Source: DAIDKA01 sp035485475
GTDB taxonomy: Bacteria; Pseudomonadota; Gammaproteobacteria; Steroidobacterales; Steroidobacteraceae
NCBI GenBank assembly: GCA_035485475.1
Contig: DATHOA010000185.1
Location: 5,545-69,544, forward strand
Length of the DNA stretch: 64,000 nt
Direction of reading: 5' to 3'
The position numbers and the translations under genes were made by a program. Shown here piece by piece: positions 25,482 through 34,407 of the stretch (its first letter is position 1; every line of letters begins with the position of its first letter). Under the pieces are notes generated by a model that was not told the origin of the DNA, ran no database searches, and saw nothing but the letters and a program-made list of their open reading frames with translations.

Positions 25482-26768
25482 TTACGGCAGCTTCTGCAGA
25501 AGCGTCAGAATGTTCTGCGGAATGGTGTTGGCCTGGGCCACCATCGCGGTGCTGGCCTGCTGCAGGATCTGTGCTTTCGACAGGTTCGACGTGGCTGCGG
25601 CGTAATCCGTGTCCACGATCGCGCTCTTGGCGGCCGTCAGGTTGGTCGAATCGGTGTTCAGGCCCGAGATGGCGGCCTGGAACCGGTTCTGATAGGCGCC
25701 CAGATCCGCGCCCGACGTGGCGAGCTGCTGCAGCGCGTTGTCGACGGAGATCAGCACCAGGTTCGACTGGTCGACCGTGGTGACACCAAGATTGGAGAGC
25801 GTGCTGGCACCGGTCGTGCTGCCCGTCGGAGGGGCGGCGGCGGCGCCTACCGAACCGAGGGCGTACGAACCAGCGAGGCCCAGCTCAGCCGCACTCTCGG
25901 TGTCCGTACCACCGGCGGCAGCCGTGCCGTCGGTCACCGTAACGGCAACCGTCTGCGCGGCGGCGTTGGAGCTGCTGAGGTTGATGGCGCCGCTGCTGTC
26001 GACCGTGGCCACGATTCCGTAGCTTGAGCCGAGAGCCTGATTGATCGCCGAGGCCATGTTCGCCAGGTCCGTCGACTGGGTGCCGGTCAGGGTGACCGTG
26101 CCCGCATTGACGGTGATGGCGGTGGGGGTGGGGTTCGTGGCTGAGGCCGCCGGCGTGACCGAAAGACTCACGGAGACCTGGTCGCCGTTGTTGGCGGCAG
26201 GAGTCAGCGTGTAGGCCGCGCCGCCCGCTCCACCGGAGCCCGTGGTGTAGATGTTGCCAATGGCGCTGGTCGCGGCACTGGAAATCGAGGTGACGCTGAG
26301 GATCTGACCGGCGTTGGCGCCAATCTGGAAGTCCGCGCCCTGGAAGCTGCCGTCGAGCAGGTTCACGCCGTTGAACTGCGTGGTGGCGGCGACGTTGTTG
26401 ATGTCGGCGGCCAGCTGCGTGAACTGCGCGTTCAGGTCCGCACGATCCTGGGAACTGTTGGTGGCGTTGAGGGATTCCACGGCCAGGTCGCGCATGGTCT
26501 GCAGGTCAGTGGTGACCTCGGACAGCGCACCCGAGGCGGTCTGCGCCAGGGAGACACCGTCGTTGGCGTTCTGCGCGGCCTGGTTCAGGCCGTTGATCTG
26601 CGAGGTCATACCCTGGGAAATGGCGTAGCCGGCGGCATCATCCGCGGCGGTGTTGATGCGCAGTCCCGAGGACAGCTGCTGCAGGGCCGACGCCAGCTGG
26701 GTGCCCGATGAGCTCAGGCTGTTCTGCGCGACCATCGAGTCGATATTGGTATTCAGTACAAGAGACAT
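25482..26768 (-). CDS. fliC: Flagellin
   Basis: Flagellin is the main filament subunit. The 428-residue protein has the conserved D0/D1 N-terminus (LVLNTNIDSMVAQNSL; LSSGLRINTAADDAAGYAI; NDGVSLAQTASGALSE) and C-terminus (NRFQAAISGLN; DTDYAAATSNLSKAQILQQA; ILTLLQKLP). A Ser/Thr/Ala-rich variable part lies at about 165-330 and would be surface exposed. AAGGAG precedes ATG 26768, and a FliA promoter lies about 65 bases upstream. Only one flagellin gene is in the window. The many Ser/Thr in the middle are candidate sites for the neighbouring GT41 enzyme (inference). Confidence 0.97.
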   Translation of the reverse strand: MSLVLNTNIDSMVAQNSLSSSGTQLASALQQLSSGLRINTAADDAAGYAISQGMTSQINGLNQAAQNANDGVSLAQTASGALSEVTTDLQTMRDLAVESLNATNSSQDRADLNAQFTQLAADINNVAATTQFNGVNLLDGSFQGADFQIGANAGQILSVTSISSAATSAIGNIYTTGSGGAGGAAYTLTPAANNGDQVSVSLSVTPAASATNPTPTAITVNAGTVTLTGTQSTDLANMASAINQALGSSYGIVATVDSSGAINLSSSNAAAQTVAVTVTDGTAAAGGTDTESAAELGLAGSYALGSVGAAAAPPTGSTTGASTLSNLGVTTVDQSNLVLISVDNALQQLATSGADLGAYQNRFQAAISGLNTDSTNLTAAKSAIVDTDYAAATSNLSKAQILQQASTAMVAQANTIPQNILTLLQKLP

Positions 26769-26831
26769 GATCAGAAACTCCTTTTGCTGGTATCGGCCAG
26801 CGGCCCTTAAGCCGCTATCCGTTCAGGATGT

Positions 26832-26858
26832 GTATCGGTTGACCAGCGGGGAACTTGA
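26832..26858 (-). promoter_or_regulatory. Sigma-28 (FliA) promoter of fliC
   Basis: On the minus strand TCAAGTTC, an 11-bp spacer, then ACCGATAC, matching the FliA consensus at 12 of 16 positions and resembling Pseudomonas-type fliC promoters. The leader contains a small hairpin (AGCGGC 26799-26804 with GCCGCT 26811-26816). Confidence 0.75.
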
Positions 26859-26909
26859 GGCCTTTCGGCTGGCAGGACGTGAACCCTGTCACGCATTTCG
26901 TGTCACGGT

Positions 26910-28100
26910 TCACTGCAGGTAATTGAACAGAGACAGCTTGGCAATGGACGCATACGATTCCTGAGCCGCCTGCAGCGCGAGTTCTTCGGTGGACAGCTGG
27001 GTGGTTGCCGCCGTGTAGTCCGTGCCCTGCAGTTTGGTGACGGAAGCCGTCATGGTCGTCTGCTGGCTCTGGGCGGTGGTGTTCGCGGCCGTGATGGCAT
27101 TGATGCGCGCACCGACCGAGGCACTGACCTCGCCGAAATTGTTGACCGCTGCATCGATCTGTTCCAGTGCAGTGCCCACTTGCGTTGAGATCTGCGCCGA
27201 ACTCAGATTGGGATTGTTCAACGTCGTGATCAGGGCGGAGAGCGTATTGAACGCGCTGGAGGTGCCGGCGGGCGCCACGGTGAAGGTGTCGCCGGCGGCC
27301 GGTGTCCCGGTCACGGTGGTGCTGATGCCATTGAAGGCAATTGAGCCGGGGCTGGTAAAGGTGCCGGTGGTCACGGTAGCACCGGCGCTGTTGGTGACCG
27401 TGTAATCGGTCGGATCGCTGAAGGTGATGGTGTAGGTGTCCGGTGGGACCCACTGCGCGGCGTTGGTCACCGTGCCCGCATCGATGGTGGCGGTGCCGGT
27501 ATTGCTGGCGCCCACCGCGGTGGTGAAGGTGCCATTGCCAGCAGGAATATTCATAAAGACGTTGGAGCCCGCATCGCTGCTGGAGACGCGCTGATTGGGA
27601 CTGATCTGTACCTGGCTGACGCTGCTCGAACCGTTGTACGCCACGGAGCTACCGGACTGCGCGAAGGGCTGCGTGGTGCTGGCCTCCCCTGCGAACATGT
27701 AATTGCCATTGGCGTCGGTGCTGTTCGCGGTGCTGACCAGCTGCGTCAGCAGCTGCTGGAGCTGGGTGGAGATGTCCTGGCGCTGCGACGGGGTCAACGC
27801 GGCATTGTTGGCCTCCACCGCCAGATCGCGTGCGCTCTGCATCACGTTCGTGGCATCGCTCAGTGACTGCTCCTCGAGCGTCAGGTTGGAGTTCAAAGCG
27901 CTGCCGTTCGTCTGATATTGCTGCGAGGCGGAGATCTGCACGTTCAGCTGATTCACTTGCGCCATGGCGGCCGGATTGTCCGAGGCGCTCTGCAGGGCGA
28001 TGCCGGTCGACAGTTCCTGTTGCGTCTGGGAGATTTCCGATTCCAGCGTCTGCATCTGCTGGGAAGCATTATCCTGAAAACCTAGAGTTGAGACTCGCAT
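26910..28100 (-). CDS. flgL: Flagellar hook-associated protein FlgL (HAP3)
   Basis: FlgL joins hook to filament together with FlgK. The 396-residue protein shares flagellin-like ends: N-terminal MRVSTLGFQDNASQQMQTLE and QELSTGIALQSASDNPAAMA, and C-terminal LQGTDYTAATTQLSTEELAL then YASIAKLSLFNYL. A low-complexity Thr/Gly-rich middle (about 190-290) is probably outward-facing. It follows flgK by 4 bases and closes the flgBCDEFGHIJKL operon. Confidence 0.95.
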   Translation of the reverse strand: MRVSTLGFQDNASQQMQTLESEISQTQQELSTGIALQSASDNPAAMAQVNQLNVQISASQQYQTNGSALNSNLTLEEQSLSDATNVMQSARDLAVEANNAALTPSQRQDISTQLQQLLTQLVSTANSTDANGNYMFAGEASTTQPFAQSGSSVAYNGSSSVSQVQISPNQRVSSSDAGSNVFMNIPAGNGTFTTAVGASNTGTATIDAGTVTNAAQWVPPDTYTITFSDPTDYTVTNSAGATVTTGTFTSPGSIAFNGISTTVTGTPAAGDTFTVAPAGTSSAFNTLSALITTLNNPNLSSAQISTQVGTALEQIDAAVNNFGEVSASVGARINAITAANTTAQSQQTTMTASVTKLQGTDYTAATTQLSTEELALQAAQESYASIAKLSLFNYLQ

Positions 28101-28104
28101 AGCG

Positions 28105-30009
28105 TTAGCCGTCAGTGATTGCGGTGATGAGGGACGTGAACATCAGGCCCGAGGTCTGAATCATCTGCGCGCAGGCCTGGTAGGCCTGCTGGTACTTGAC
28201 CATGTTGGCGGCTTCCTCATCCAGATTGACGCCGGATGTGCTGTTCACGGCATTCGTGGCCGAGGTGTTGACGGCCTGTTGTGCCTGCGCGTTGGCCTGT
28301 GCCTGCTGAGTCTGCGCGCCGACCTGGGCCACCAGGGTATTGGCCGCCCCGATCAATGAGGTCGTGCCGCCATTGAGCGAGTTGGCCTTCAGTCCATCGA
28401 TCATGGCGAACAGGTTGGAATTGTCGCCGGCGTTGCCGACGTTGCTGCTGACCGTGAATGTGTCGCCAGCCGCCGGCGTGCCGCTGATCGAAGTGGTCCA
28501 GCCGGTAGCGGCCGAGATGGCGGCGCCCGGTGTATACGTGAAGCTGGGCCCGGTGCCATTGATCTGGTACTGGGTGGGCGAGCTGAACACGATGCTGGTG
28601 GGGGTCAGTAGCGCCGGATTGGTCGGGTCAGTCACCGTGGCCGCGGCAATGGTGCCGGTGCCGGTGTTGGTGGTCGATGCGTTCGCCTGGACTGCGGACG
28701 CCGCGGCGACCTGCGAGGGGCTGCTCAGCAGCACGCTGAAACCGGCGGCCGCCTGATTGGTGGGCTGTATGAGGTAGCTGTCGCCGGTGCTGGCCGCGCC
28801 GCTTACCACAATGGACAACCCGTCGGCGGTGAAGGGGTTGCCTGCGCTGCCGTCACCGCCCCCGAGTACCACCGCATGCTGTTGCGTCTGGTCGTACAGC
28901 TGCCAGGTTCCGCCGTTGTTGGTCAGTGTGTAGTCATCGGGCGTCAGAGCCGAGACATCGGAAATGGTGGCTGTGACCTGGGCCGTGCCGGTATTGAAGG
29001 ATGAGTTACTGACCTGTACCGGGCCCACTGCGAACATGGGCTGACCCTGTGTGCCGCTGGGCGTGAGGCCCGCTGCCTGCTGCTGGTTGACGATGCTGGC
29101 AATGCCGATGCTGAGCTGGCCGAGCGTGTTCAGCGCGGGGTCGATGACCTGATTGCGCACCGCCAGCAGGCCGCCCAACGAGCCGCCGGAAATCGCGCTG
29201 GTAACGTTGACCGTGGTCGAGGTTCCCGCCGTCTGCAGGCCCACGTCCAGTTGAGTGGGATTGTACTGGTTGGGTATGGCCGACAGAGTCTGTGCCGTAC
29301 CGCCGGTAACCAGCGACTGGCCACTGCCGATGAAGACATTCAGGGAACCGTCACTTTGCGTGGCGGTGTTCACCGAGACGTACTGGCTGAGCGTATTGAG
29401 CAGCTGGTCGCGCTGGTCAAGCAGGGAGTTGGGAGGCTGTCCGGAGCTCGATTGTGCGGCGATCTGTATGTTGAGGTTGGCAATACCGGTCGCCAACGTA
29501 TTGATTTCCGCCACGCCGTTGCTGATCTGGCCCTCTACGTTCTGGTCGGTCTGCGACAGCTGGCTGGCGTAGCCCTGTACCGTCTGTGCCAACGACTGGG
29601 CCGAACTCAACACCGCCTGGCCGCTGGCGGTCTGGGTCGGGTTGTTGGCCAGGGTCTGCAGCGAATTGGTGAAGTTCTGCAGTGTCGCGGTAAGACCCGT
29701 AGTCGTATCGCTCAACAGGTTGTCGACGGTGGCCGCCGTGGTGGAGTAGGTATTGAAGCTGGAATAACCGCTTTGCGAGGAGCGCATCTGGCCGGCCAGC
29801 AGCTCGCTGTAGCTGCGCGTGACGCTTTGGATCTCCACGCCATTGCCGTAGGTGCCCGTGCTGCTGGTGACGCCCAGTTGGGCTTCGAAGTTGGGGGACT
29901 CGACGCTGTAGCCCGGGGTTGAGGCATTCGCGACGTTATTGCTGGTAACCGCCAGGGCATTCTGGAATGCGAGCAACCCGGAAACACTGTTGGAAAGTAC
30001 ATTCGACAT
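28105..30009 (-). CDS. flgK: Flagellar hook-associated protein FlgK (HAP1)
   Basis: FlgK is the first hook-filament junction protein. The 634-residue protein has the rod/hook family N-terminus (SVSGLLAFQNALAVTSNNVA then NASTPGYSVES) and the matching C-terminus (GVNLDEEAANMVKYQQAYQA then SLITAITDG). The long centre (350-530) is Gly/Thr-rich and variable. There is no signal peptide; it is exported by the flagellar type III system. It lies 14 bases after flgJ in the operon. The length is within the usual range. Confidence 0.95.
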   Translation of the reverse strand: MSNVLSNSVSGLLAFQNALAVTSNNVANASTPGYSVESPNFEAQLGVTSSTGTYGNGVEIQSVTRSYSELLAGQMRSSQSGYSSFNTYSTTAATVDNLLSDTTTGLTATLQNFTNSLQTLANNPTQTASGQAVLSSAQSLAQTVQGYASQLSQTDQNVEGQISNGVAEINTLATGIANLNIQIAAQSSSGQPPNSLLDQRDQLLNTLSQYVSVNTATQSDGSLNVFIGSGQSLVTGGTAQTLSAIPNQYNPTQLDVGLQTAGTSTTVNVTSAISGGSLGGLLAVRNQVIDPALNTLGQLSIGIASIVNQQQAAGLTPSGTQGQPMFAVGPVQVSNSSFNTGTAQVTATISDVSALTPDDYTLTNNGGTWQLYDQTQQHAVVLGGGDGSAGNPFTADGLSIVVSGAASTGDSYLIQPTNQAAAGFSVLLSSPSQVAAASAVQANASTTNTGTGTIAAATVTDPTNPALLTPTSIVFSSPTQYQINGTGPSFTYTPGAAISAATGWTTSISGTPAAGDTFTVSSNVGNAGDNSNLFAMIDGLKANSLNGGTTSLIGAANTLVAQVGAQTQQAQANAQAQQAVNTSATNAVNSTSGVNLDEEAANMVKYQQAYQACAQMIQTSGLMFTSLITAITDG

Positions 30010-30023
30010 TGCAACTCAAGCCT

Positions 30024-30977
30024 TTACAGGGAGCTCGTGGTTTCGGTTATCGGCACCGTGGCGCCGGACTTGAGCGCGGTGAGCCCACGCAGGTTCAGGG
30101 CCAGGTAGCCGGAGATGTTGTTGGCGACGGCGCTGACCTTGCGGGCATAATCCGGGTCAGTGGCATAACCACCGCGTTGCAGACCGGTGGCGAAGGCGCG
30201 GCTATCGCCTCCGGTATTGAGCGCAGCGGCGTAACGGGGGTTGTTGCGCAGGAGCGATACATAGTCCTGGAAGCTCTGGGTGGCATCCGCATACGAACGG
30301 AAAGGCGCCAGGACACTCACGGCGCTGCCATCGGGGGCGGCTTCGCTGGTCACGGCCTGCGCACTGGCACCGTCCCAGGCGCCAGTGGCCTTGACGCCAA
30401 ACAGGTTGTTGCTGGAATGGCCGCTGCTGTCATGAGGCAGGCTGCGACCCCAGTTGGTCTCCAATGCGGCCTGTGCGAGCAGGTTGCTTGGGGCCACACC
30501 GAGCTGTTGGCCGGCTTGCTCGGCCTGGGGCAACAGCCCCTGGATGAAGTTTTGCTGAGTCGCTGCCGAGGCCGCGGGCGGTGAGGCCTTGGCCGGATTG
30601 CTGGGCGCCGCGCCGCTCGCGCTCGGTGCGCTGCTGGCCGCGGGGCTGGCGCTGGCAGCACTCAGTCGTTGCAGCTGCCGCACCAGCATGTCCGCCAGAC
30701 CCAGGCCGCGTCCCTTGGACAACTGCAGGGCGAGCTGGTCGTCATACATGCCCTGGTACATCTTTTCCTGGTCGCTGCCGAAAATCGGATCGGTACCGAC
30801 GGCATCGCGCATGCTCTTCAGCATCATGCGCGTGAACATGCTCTCGAACTGCTGGGCGACCTTGCGCACGGCGGTCGGATCGTTCTTGGCCGCGGCCCGT
30901 TTCAATGCCTGCAGCCCCGAGAAGTCCGTATAGGTGTCGGCGGCAGAGGTGTCAGCAGGGATAGGCGGGGTCGACAT
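30024..30977 (-). CDS. flgJ: Flagellar rod assembly protein and peptidoglycan hydrolase FlgJ
   Basis: FlgJ caps the growing rod and cuts peptidoglycan to let it through. The 317-residue protein has an N-terminal rod-binding domain (about 15-100: VAQQFESMFTRMMLKSMRDA, FGSDQEKMYQGMYDDQLALQ), an Ala/Ser/Pro linker, and a C-terminal glucosaminidase-type domain (about 150-310). That domain holds LLAQAALETNWGRSLPH with its catalytic Glu, then NNLFGVKATGAWDG and FRSYADATQSFQDYVSLL. The dual-domain form is typical of gamma and betaproteobacteria. Confidence 0.95.
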   Translation of the reverse strand: MSTPPIPADTSAADTYTDFSGLQALKRAAAKNDPTAVRKVAQQFESMFTRMMLKSMRDAVGTDPIFGSDQEKMYQGMYDDQLALQLSKGRGLGLADMLVRQLQRLSAASASPAASSAPSASGAAPSNPAKASPPAASAATQQNFIQGLLPQAEQAGQQLGVAPSNLLAQAALETNWGRSLPHDSSGHSSNNLFGVKATGAWDGASAQAVTSEAAPDGSAVSVLAPFRSYADATQSFQDYVSLLRNNPRYAAALNTGGDSRAFATGLQRGGYATDPDYARKVSAVANNISGYLALNLRGLTALKSGATVPITETTSSL

Positions 30978-30984
30978 GGCTTAT

Positions 30985-32127
30985 CTAGATCACGACCAGC
31001 TCGGCGCGCAGCGCGCCGGCTTCACGCAGCGCCTCGAGGATGGCCACCAGGTCGCCCGGTGCCGCGCCGACCCGGTTCACGGCGCGCACGATCTCATCCA
31101 GGTTCACGCCGGCCTGGAACACGAACATGCGCGCGTCAGCCTGTTGCACGCTGACATCACTGCGCGGGGTGACCGTGGCGGTCGTCCCCTTGGTAAAGGA
31201 GTTTGGTTGGCTGACATCCTGGCGCTCGGTGATGGTGACCGACAAGGATCCGTGAGCCACCGCGGCCGCTGTCACCTGCACGTGCGAGCTGATGACCACG
31301 GTTCCGGTGCGGGAATTGATGATGACCCGGGCCGGTGCCTCACCCGGTTCGATCTCGATGGCTTCCAGGGTGGACAGATAGGCGATGCGCTGGTCCGGGT
31401 TGCTGGGAGCGGCGACCTTGATGGACACCGGGTCGGTGGCTTCGGCAGTGCCGGCGCCCAGGGTCTTGTTGATCCCGGCGGCGACCCGGGCTGCCGTCGT
31501 AAAGTCCGGGGTGTTCAGGTTCAGCACCAGGAAGGCGTCCTGGGCGAACTTTGTCGGCACCTCGCGCTCCACGTTGGCGCCATTGGGAATGCGGCCGCTG
31601 CTGGGAACGTTCAATGAAATCCGCGAGCCGTCCTTGCCGCTGACGCCGAAGCCGCTGACCACCATGCTGCCCTGCGCGAACGCATAGACCTCCCCGTCCA
31701 GCCCCCGCAGTGGTGTCAGGAGCAGCTCCCCGCCGCGCAGGCTGGCGGCATTGGCGATGGACGCCACGGTGACATCGATGGTCTGGCCGGGCTTGGTGAA
31801 GGGCGGTAGATCGGCGGTGACGGTCACCGCGGCCACGTTCTTCAACTGTGGGTTGGAGCCGGCCGGAATCGTGACGCCGAACTTCGCCAGCATGTTGGCG
31901 ATGCTCTGGATGGTGAAAGGCGCCTGCGTGGTCTGGTCACCGGTGCCGTCGAGGCCCACCACCAGGCCGTAACCGAACAGCTGGTTGGAGCGCACTCCGG
32001 ACACCGAGGCGATGTCCTTGATGCGATCGGCACGCGCCGGCGTGGCCAGGCCTGCCAGCACGATGTTCAGCAGCAGGGCCGTAAGGAAAGCTGCGGAGCC
32101 TCTTGATCTGCGGATTGATTCAAACAT
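30985..32127 (-). CDS. flgI: Flagellar P-ring protein FlgI
   Basis: FlgI forms the P-ring bushing in the peptidoglycan layer. The 380-residue protein has a cleavable signal peptide (about 1-33, ending near ATPARA), then the family start DRIKDIASVSGVRSNQLFGY, GLDGTGDQT, and the C-terminal TVTPRSDVSVQQADAR and AVNRVGAAPGDLVAILEALR. It is exported by Sec, unlike most flagellar axial proteins. The start ATG overlaps the flgH stop by one base (TGATG), showing tight coupling. Confidence 0.96.
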   Translation of the reverse strand: MFESIRRSRGSAAFLTALLLNIVLAGLATPARADRIKDIASVSGVRSNQLFGYGLVVGLDGTGDQTTQAPFTIQSIANMLAKFGVTIPAGSNPQLKNVAAVTVTADLPPFTKPGQTIDVTVASIANAASLRGGELLLTPLRGLDGEVYAFAQGSMVVSGFGVSGKDGSRISLNVPSSGRIPNGANVEREVPTKFAQDAFLVLNLNTPDFTTAARVAAGINKTLGAGTAEATDPVSIKVAAPSNPDQRIAYLSTLEAIEIEPGEAPARVIINSRTGTVVISSHVQVTAAAVAHGSLSVTITERQDVSQPNSFTKGTTATVTPRSDVSVQQADARMFVFQAGVNLDEIVRAVNRVGAAPGDLVAILEALREAGALRAELVVI

Positions 32128-32798
32128 CAGAACGGTGTCCAGGGTGAATTGAAGAAGCGCGACAGCCAGCCCTGGGCATTGGCGTCGGCCAGCGCGCCCT
32201 TGCCGCCATAGGCGATCTTGGCGTTAGCCACTTGTGAGGAGGGTACGGAGTTCTCGGAGGAAAGGTCGATGGGTCGGATGACTCCCGTCATGCGCACATA
32301 TTCCTGTCCCTGGTTGATGCCGATCCATTTCTCGCCCTTGACGTACAGGTTGCCGTTGGGCAGTACCTTCTGCACGGTGACCGTGATGAAGCCCTGCAGG
32401 CTGTTGCTCTGCGCGCTGTCACCTTCGCCGGCAAACTTGCTGGTGTCGGCAATGTTGTTGCTCAGGATCGGCACGCCATGGATGGTGAGCGCCTTGCCCA
32501 GGATCGTCATGCCGGGCAGCGCGACCGAGGTGTTCTTGGTGGTGTTGGTGCTGGAGCTTTTCTGCGCCGCCGTCTGCTCGTTCAGGACGATGGTGACGAT
32601 GTCCCCGACATGATGCGCGATGGGATTCTCGAACAGCGCCACTTCGCGGCCGGCCTGATAGATGGAGCCATTGGTGGGCTTGGGCACGGGTTCTGCGGCC
32701 CAGCTCATGCCGTCGTCGTCCTTGGGTGGATGCACCGACTGGCAGGCACCCAGACCAAGAATCGCAACGCAGATCAGAAATTTATTGAAGGTTCGCAT
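32127..32798 (-). CDS. flgH: Flagellar L-ring lipoprotein FlgH
   Basis: FlgH forms the outer-membrane L-ring. The 223-residue precursor has a lipoprotein signal with lipobox LGAC, giving acylated Cys19. Family motifs follow: GSIYQAGREVALFENPIAHH, VGDIVTIVLNEQTAAQKSSS, LQGFITVTVQKVLPNGNLYV, KGEKWIGINQGQEYVRMTGV and a C-terminal YGGKGALADANAQGWLSRFF. It lies between flgG and flgI in the operon. Confidence 0.96.
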   Translation of the reverse strand: MRTFNKFLICVAILGLGACQSVHPPKDDDGMSWAAEPVPKPTNGSIYQAGREVALFENPIAHHVGDIVTIVLNEQTAAQKSSSTNTTKNTSVALPGMTILGKALTIHGVPILSNNIADTSKFAGEGDSAQSNSLQGFITVTVQKVLPNGNLYVKGEKWIGINQGQEYVRMTGVIRPIDLSSENSVPSSQVANAKIAYGGKGALADANAQGWLSRFFNSPWTPF

Positions 32799-32808
32799 TA
32801 GTGTCCGT

Positions 32809-33594
32809 TTACATGTTCTGCGTGGCGTACTGCAGCATCTGGTCGGTGGTTTCCACGGCCTTGGAGTTCATCTCGTAGGCGCGCTGGGTCTCGATCATGT
32901 TGACCATTTCCTCAACGACGTTGACGTTGGAGCTCTCCACCGAACCCTGGACGATCGTCCCCAGGCCGGTGAGACCGGGCGAGCCGGTCGTGGGTGTGCC
33001 GCTGGAGGCGGATTCCAAGGCCAGATTGCCGCCTGCATCCTGCAGGCCGGCCGGATTGATGAAGTCGGCAAGCTGCAGGCTGCCGACCTGGGTCGGCGCA
33101 GTCTGCCCCGGCAGCAGCACGGTAACCACGCCGTTGGGCGCAATCGTGACGCTTTGTGCACCCTGCGGGATGGTGATCGCGGGCTGCACCTGGTAGCCCG
33201 TGGCGTTGACCAATTGGCCCTGGGCGTTGACCTGGAAGCTACCGTCTCGCGTATAGGCCAGCGTGCCATCGGGTTTGAGGATCTGGAAAAAACCGCGACC
33301 CTGGATCGCCAGGTCCAGCGAATTACCGGTGTTGTCAAGACTGCCTTGCGTGAAGCTGGGTTCGGTGGCGACCACGCGCACGCCCGTGCCCAATTGCAGT
33401 CCGGATGGATAGGTGGTCGTATCCGAGGTGGAGCCGCCCACCTGGGTGACGTTCTGGTACAGCAGATCGTTGAACACCGCGCGGCTTTTCTTGAAGCCGT
33501 TGGTATTGACGTTGGCGAGGTTGTTAGCCGTCACCGTCATCTGCGTCTGCTGTGCGTCGAGGCCGGTTTTAGCCGCCCAGAGTGCCGGTTCCAT
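32809..33594 (-). CDS. flgG: Flagellar distal rod protein FlgG
   Basis: FlgG builds the distal rod. The 261-residue length is the family norm. The rod/hook N-terminal motif (KTGLDAQQTQMTVTANNLAN then VNTNGFKKSRAVF), the core LDLAIQGRGFFQILKPDGTL and YTRDGSFQVNAQGQLVNATG, and the C-terminal SSNVNVVEEMVNMIETQRAY and NSKAVETTDQML are all present. It is exported by the flagellar type III system without a signal peptide. Confidence 0.96.
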   Translation of the reverse strand: MEPALWAAKTGLDAQQTQMTVTANNLANVNTNGFKKSRAVFNDLLYQNVTQVGGSTSDTTTYPSGLQLGTGVRVVATEPSFTQGSLDNTGNSLDLAIQGRGFFQILKPDGTLAYTRDGSFQVNAQGQLVNATGYQVQPAITIPQGAQSVTIAPNGVVTVLLPGQTAPTQVGSLQLADFINPAGLQDAGGNLALESASSGTPTTGSPGLTGLGTIVQGSVESSNVNVVEEMVNMIETQRAYEMNSKAVETTDQMLQYATQNM

Positions 33595-33625
33595 GATGCG
33601 TTACCTATATCTGTTGAGCTTGCGG

Positions 33626-34366
33626 TCAGCTCGATTGGAGCAGTTTCGCCGACGAGCTGGCGTTGTCTTCGGCGGCGTGCAGTGCTTTGATCTGCAGGTC
33701 AAAATTTCGCGACAGCTCGATCATGTTGACCATCGAGCCGGCCAGGTCGACATTGCTGCCTTCCAGGACTCCCGAGGCGATGGTGGTGTTGGCGTCCGCG
33801 TCGGCGGGCTGGCCGCTGTTGGTGCGGAACAGACCATCGGCGCCGCGTGAAATGGTGTCGGTGGGCGGATTGACGAGTTTGAGGCGCCCCACATTGGAAC
33901 TGGTCTGCGGCGTTTGACCCAGGGGCACGATGGAGATCGTGCCATCCGGAGCCACCGTAGCCGTTGAGTACGGAGGGACACTCAATGGGCCGTTGTCACC
34001 CAGCACTTGCAGCCCGGCGGCGGTCATCAACTGTCCGCTCGGATCCACGTGCAGGTCCCCGGCGCGGGTGTAGGCCTCGTTCCCCTGGCTGTCCTGGACG
34101 GCAATGAAGCCCTGGCCCTGCACCGCCACATCAAAGGGATTGCCGGTGGTGATCTGCGAGCCCACCGTGCTGTCCCAGCCGACCGAGGCATCGGTGGCAT
34201 AGACGCGCGAGGCGAAGCCCGGTCCAGTTACGGCACGGCTCTGAAACGCACTCAGGTCCGCCTTGAACCCGGTGGTGTTGGCGTTGGCGAGATTGTGGCT
34301 GTTCGCCGCCTGGGCGCGCAGCGTCTGACTGGCGCCAGACATCGCAACGTAGAGCAGTTTATCCAT
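33626..34366 (-). CDS. flgF: Flagellar proximal rod protein FlgF
   Basis: FlgF is a proximal rod subunit. The 246-residue protein starts MDKLLYVAMSGASQTLRAQA with NSHNLANANTTGFKADLSAF, has core FDVAVQGQGFIAVQDSQGNE and YTRAGDLHVDPSGQLMTAAG, and ends with GSNVDLAGSMVNMIELSRNF. The MDKLLYVAMSGA start separates FlgF from FlgG. It is in the operon between flgE and flgG. Confidence 0.95.
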   Translation of the reverse strand: MDKLLYVAMSGASQTLRAQAANSHNLANANTTGFKADLSAFQSRAVTGPGFASRVYATDASVGWDSTVGSQITTGNPFDVAVQGQGFIAVQDSQGNEAYTRAGDLHVDPSGQLMTAAGLQVLGDNGPLSVPPYSTATVAPDGTISIVPLGQTPQTSSNVGRLKLVNPPTDTISRGADGLFRTNSGQPADADANTTIASGVLEGSNVDLAGSMVNMIELSRNFDLQIKALHAAEDNASSSAKLLQSS

Positions 34367-34407
34367 GACGGGTCATCAGGCCTTGGCGTTCGGTTCGCTT
34401 TGCAGGA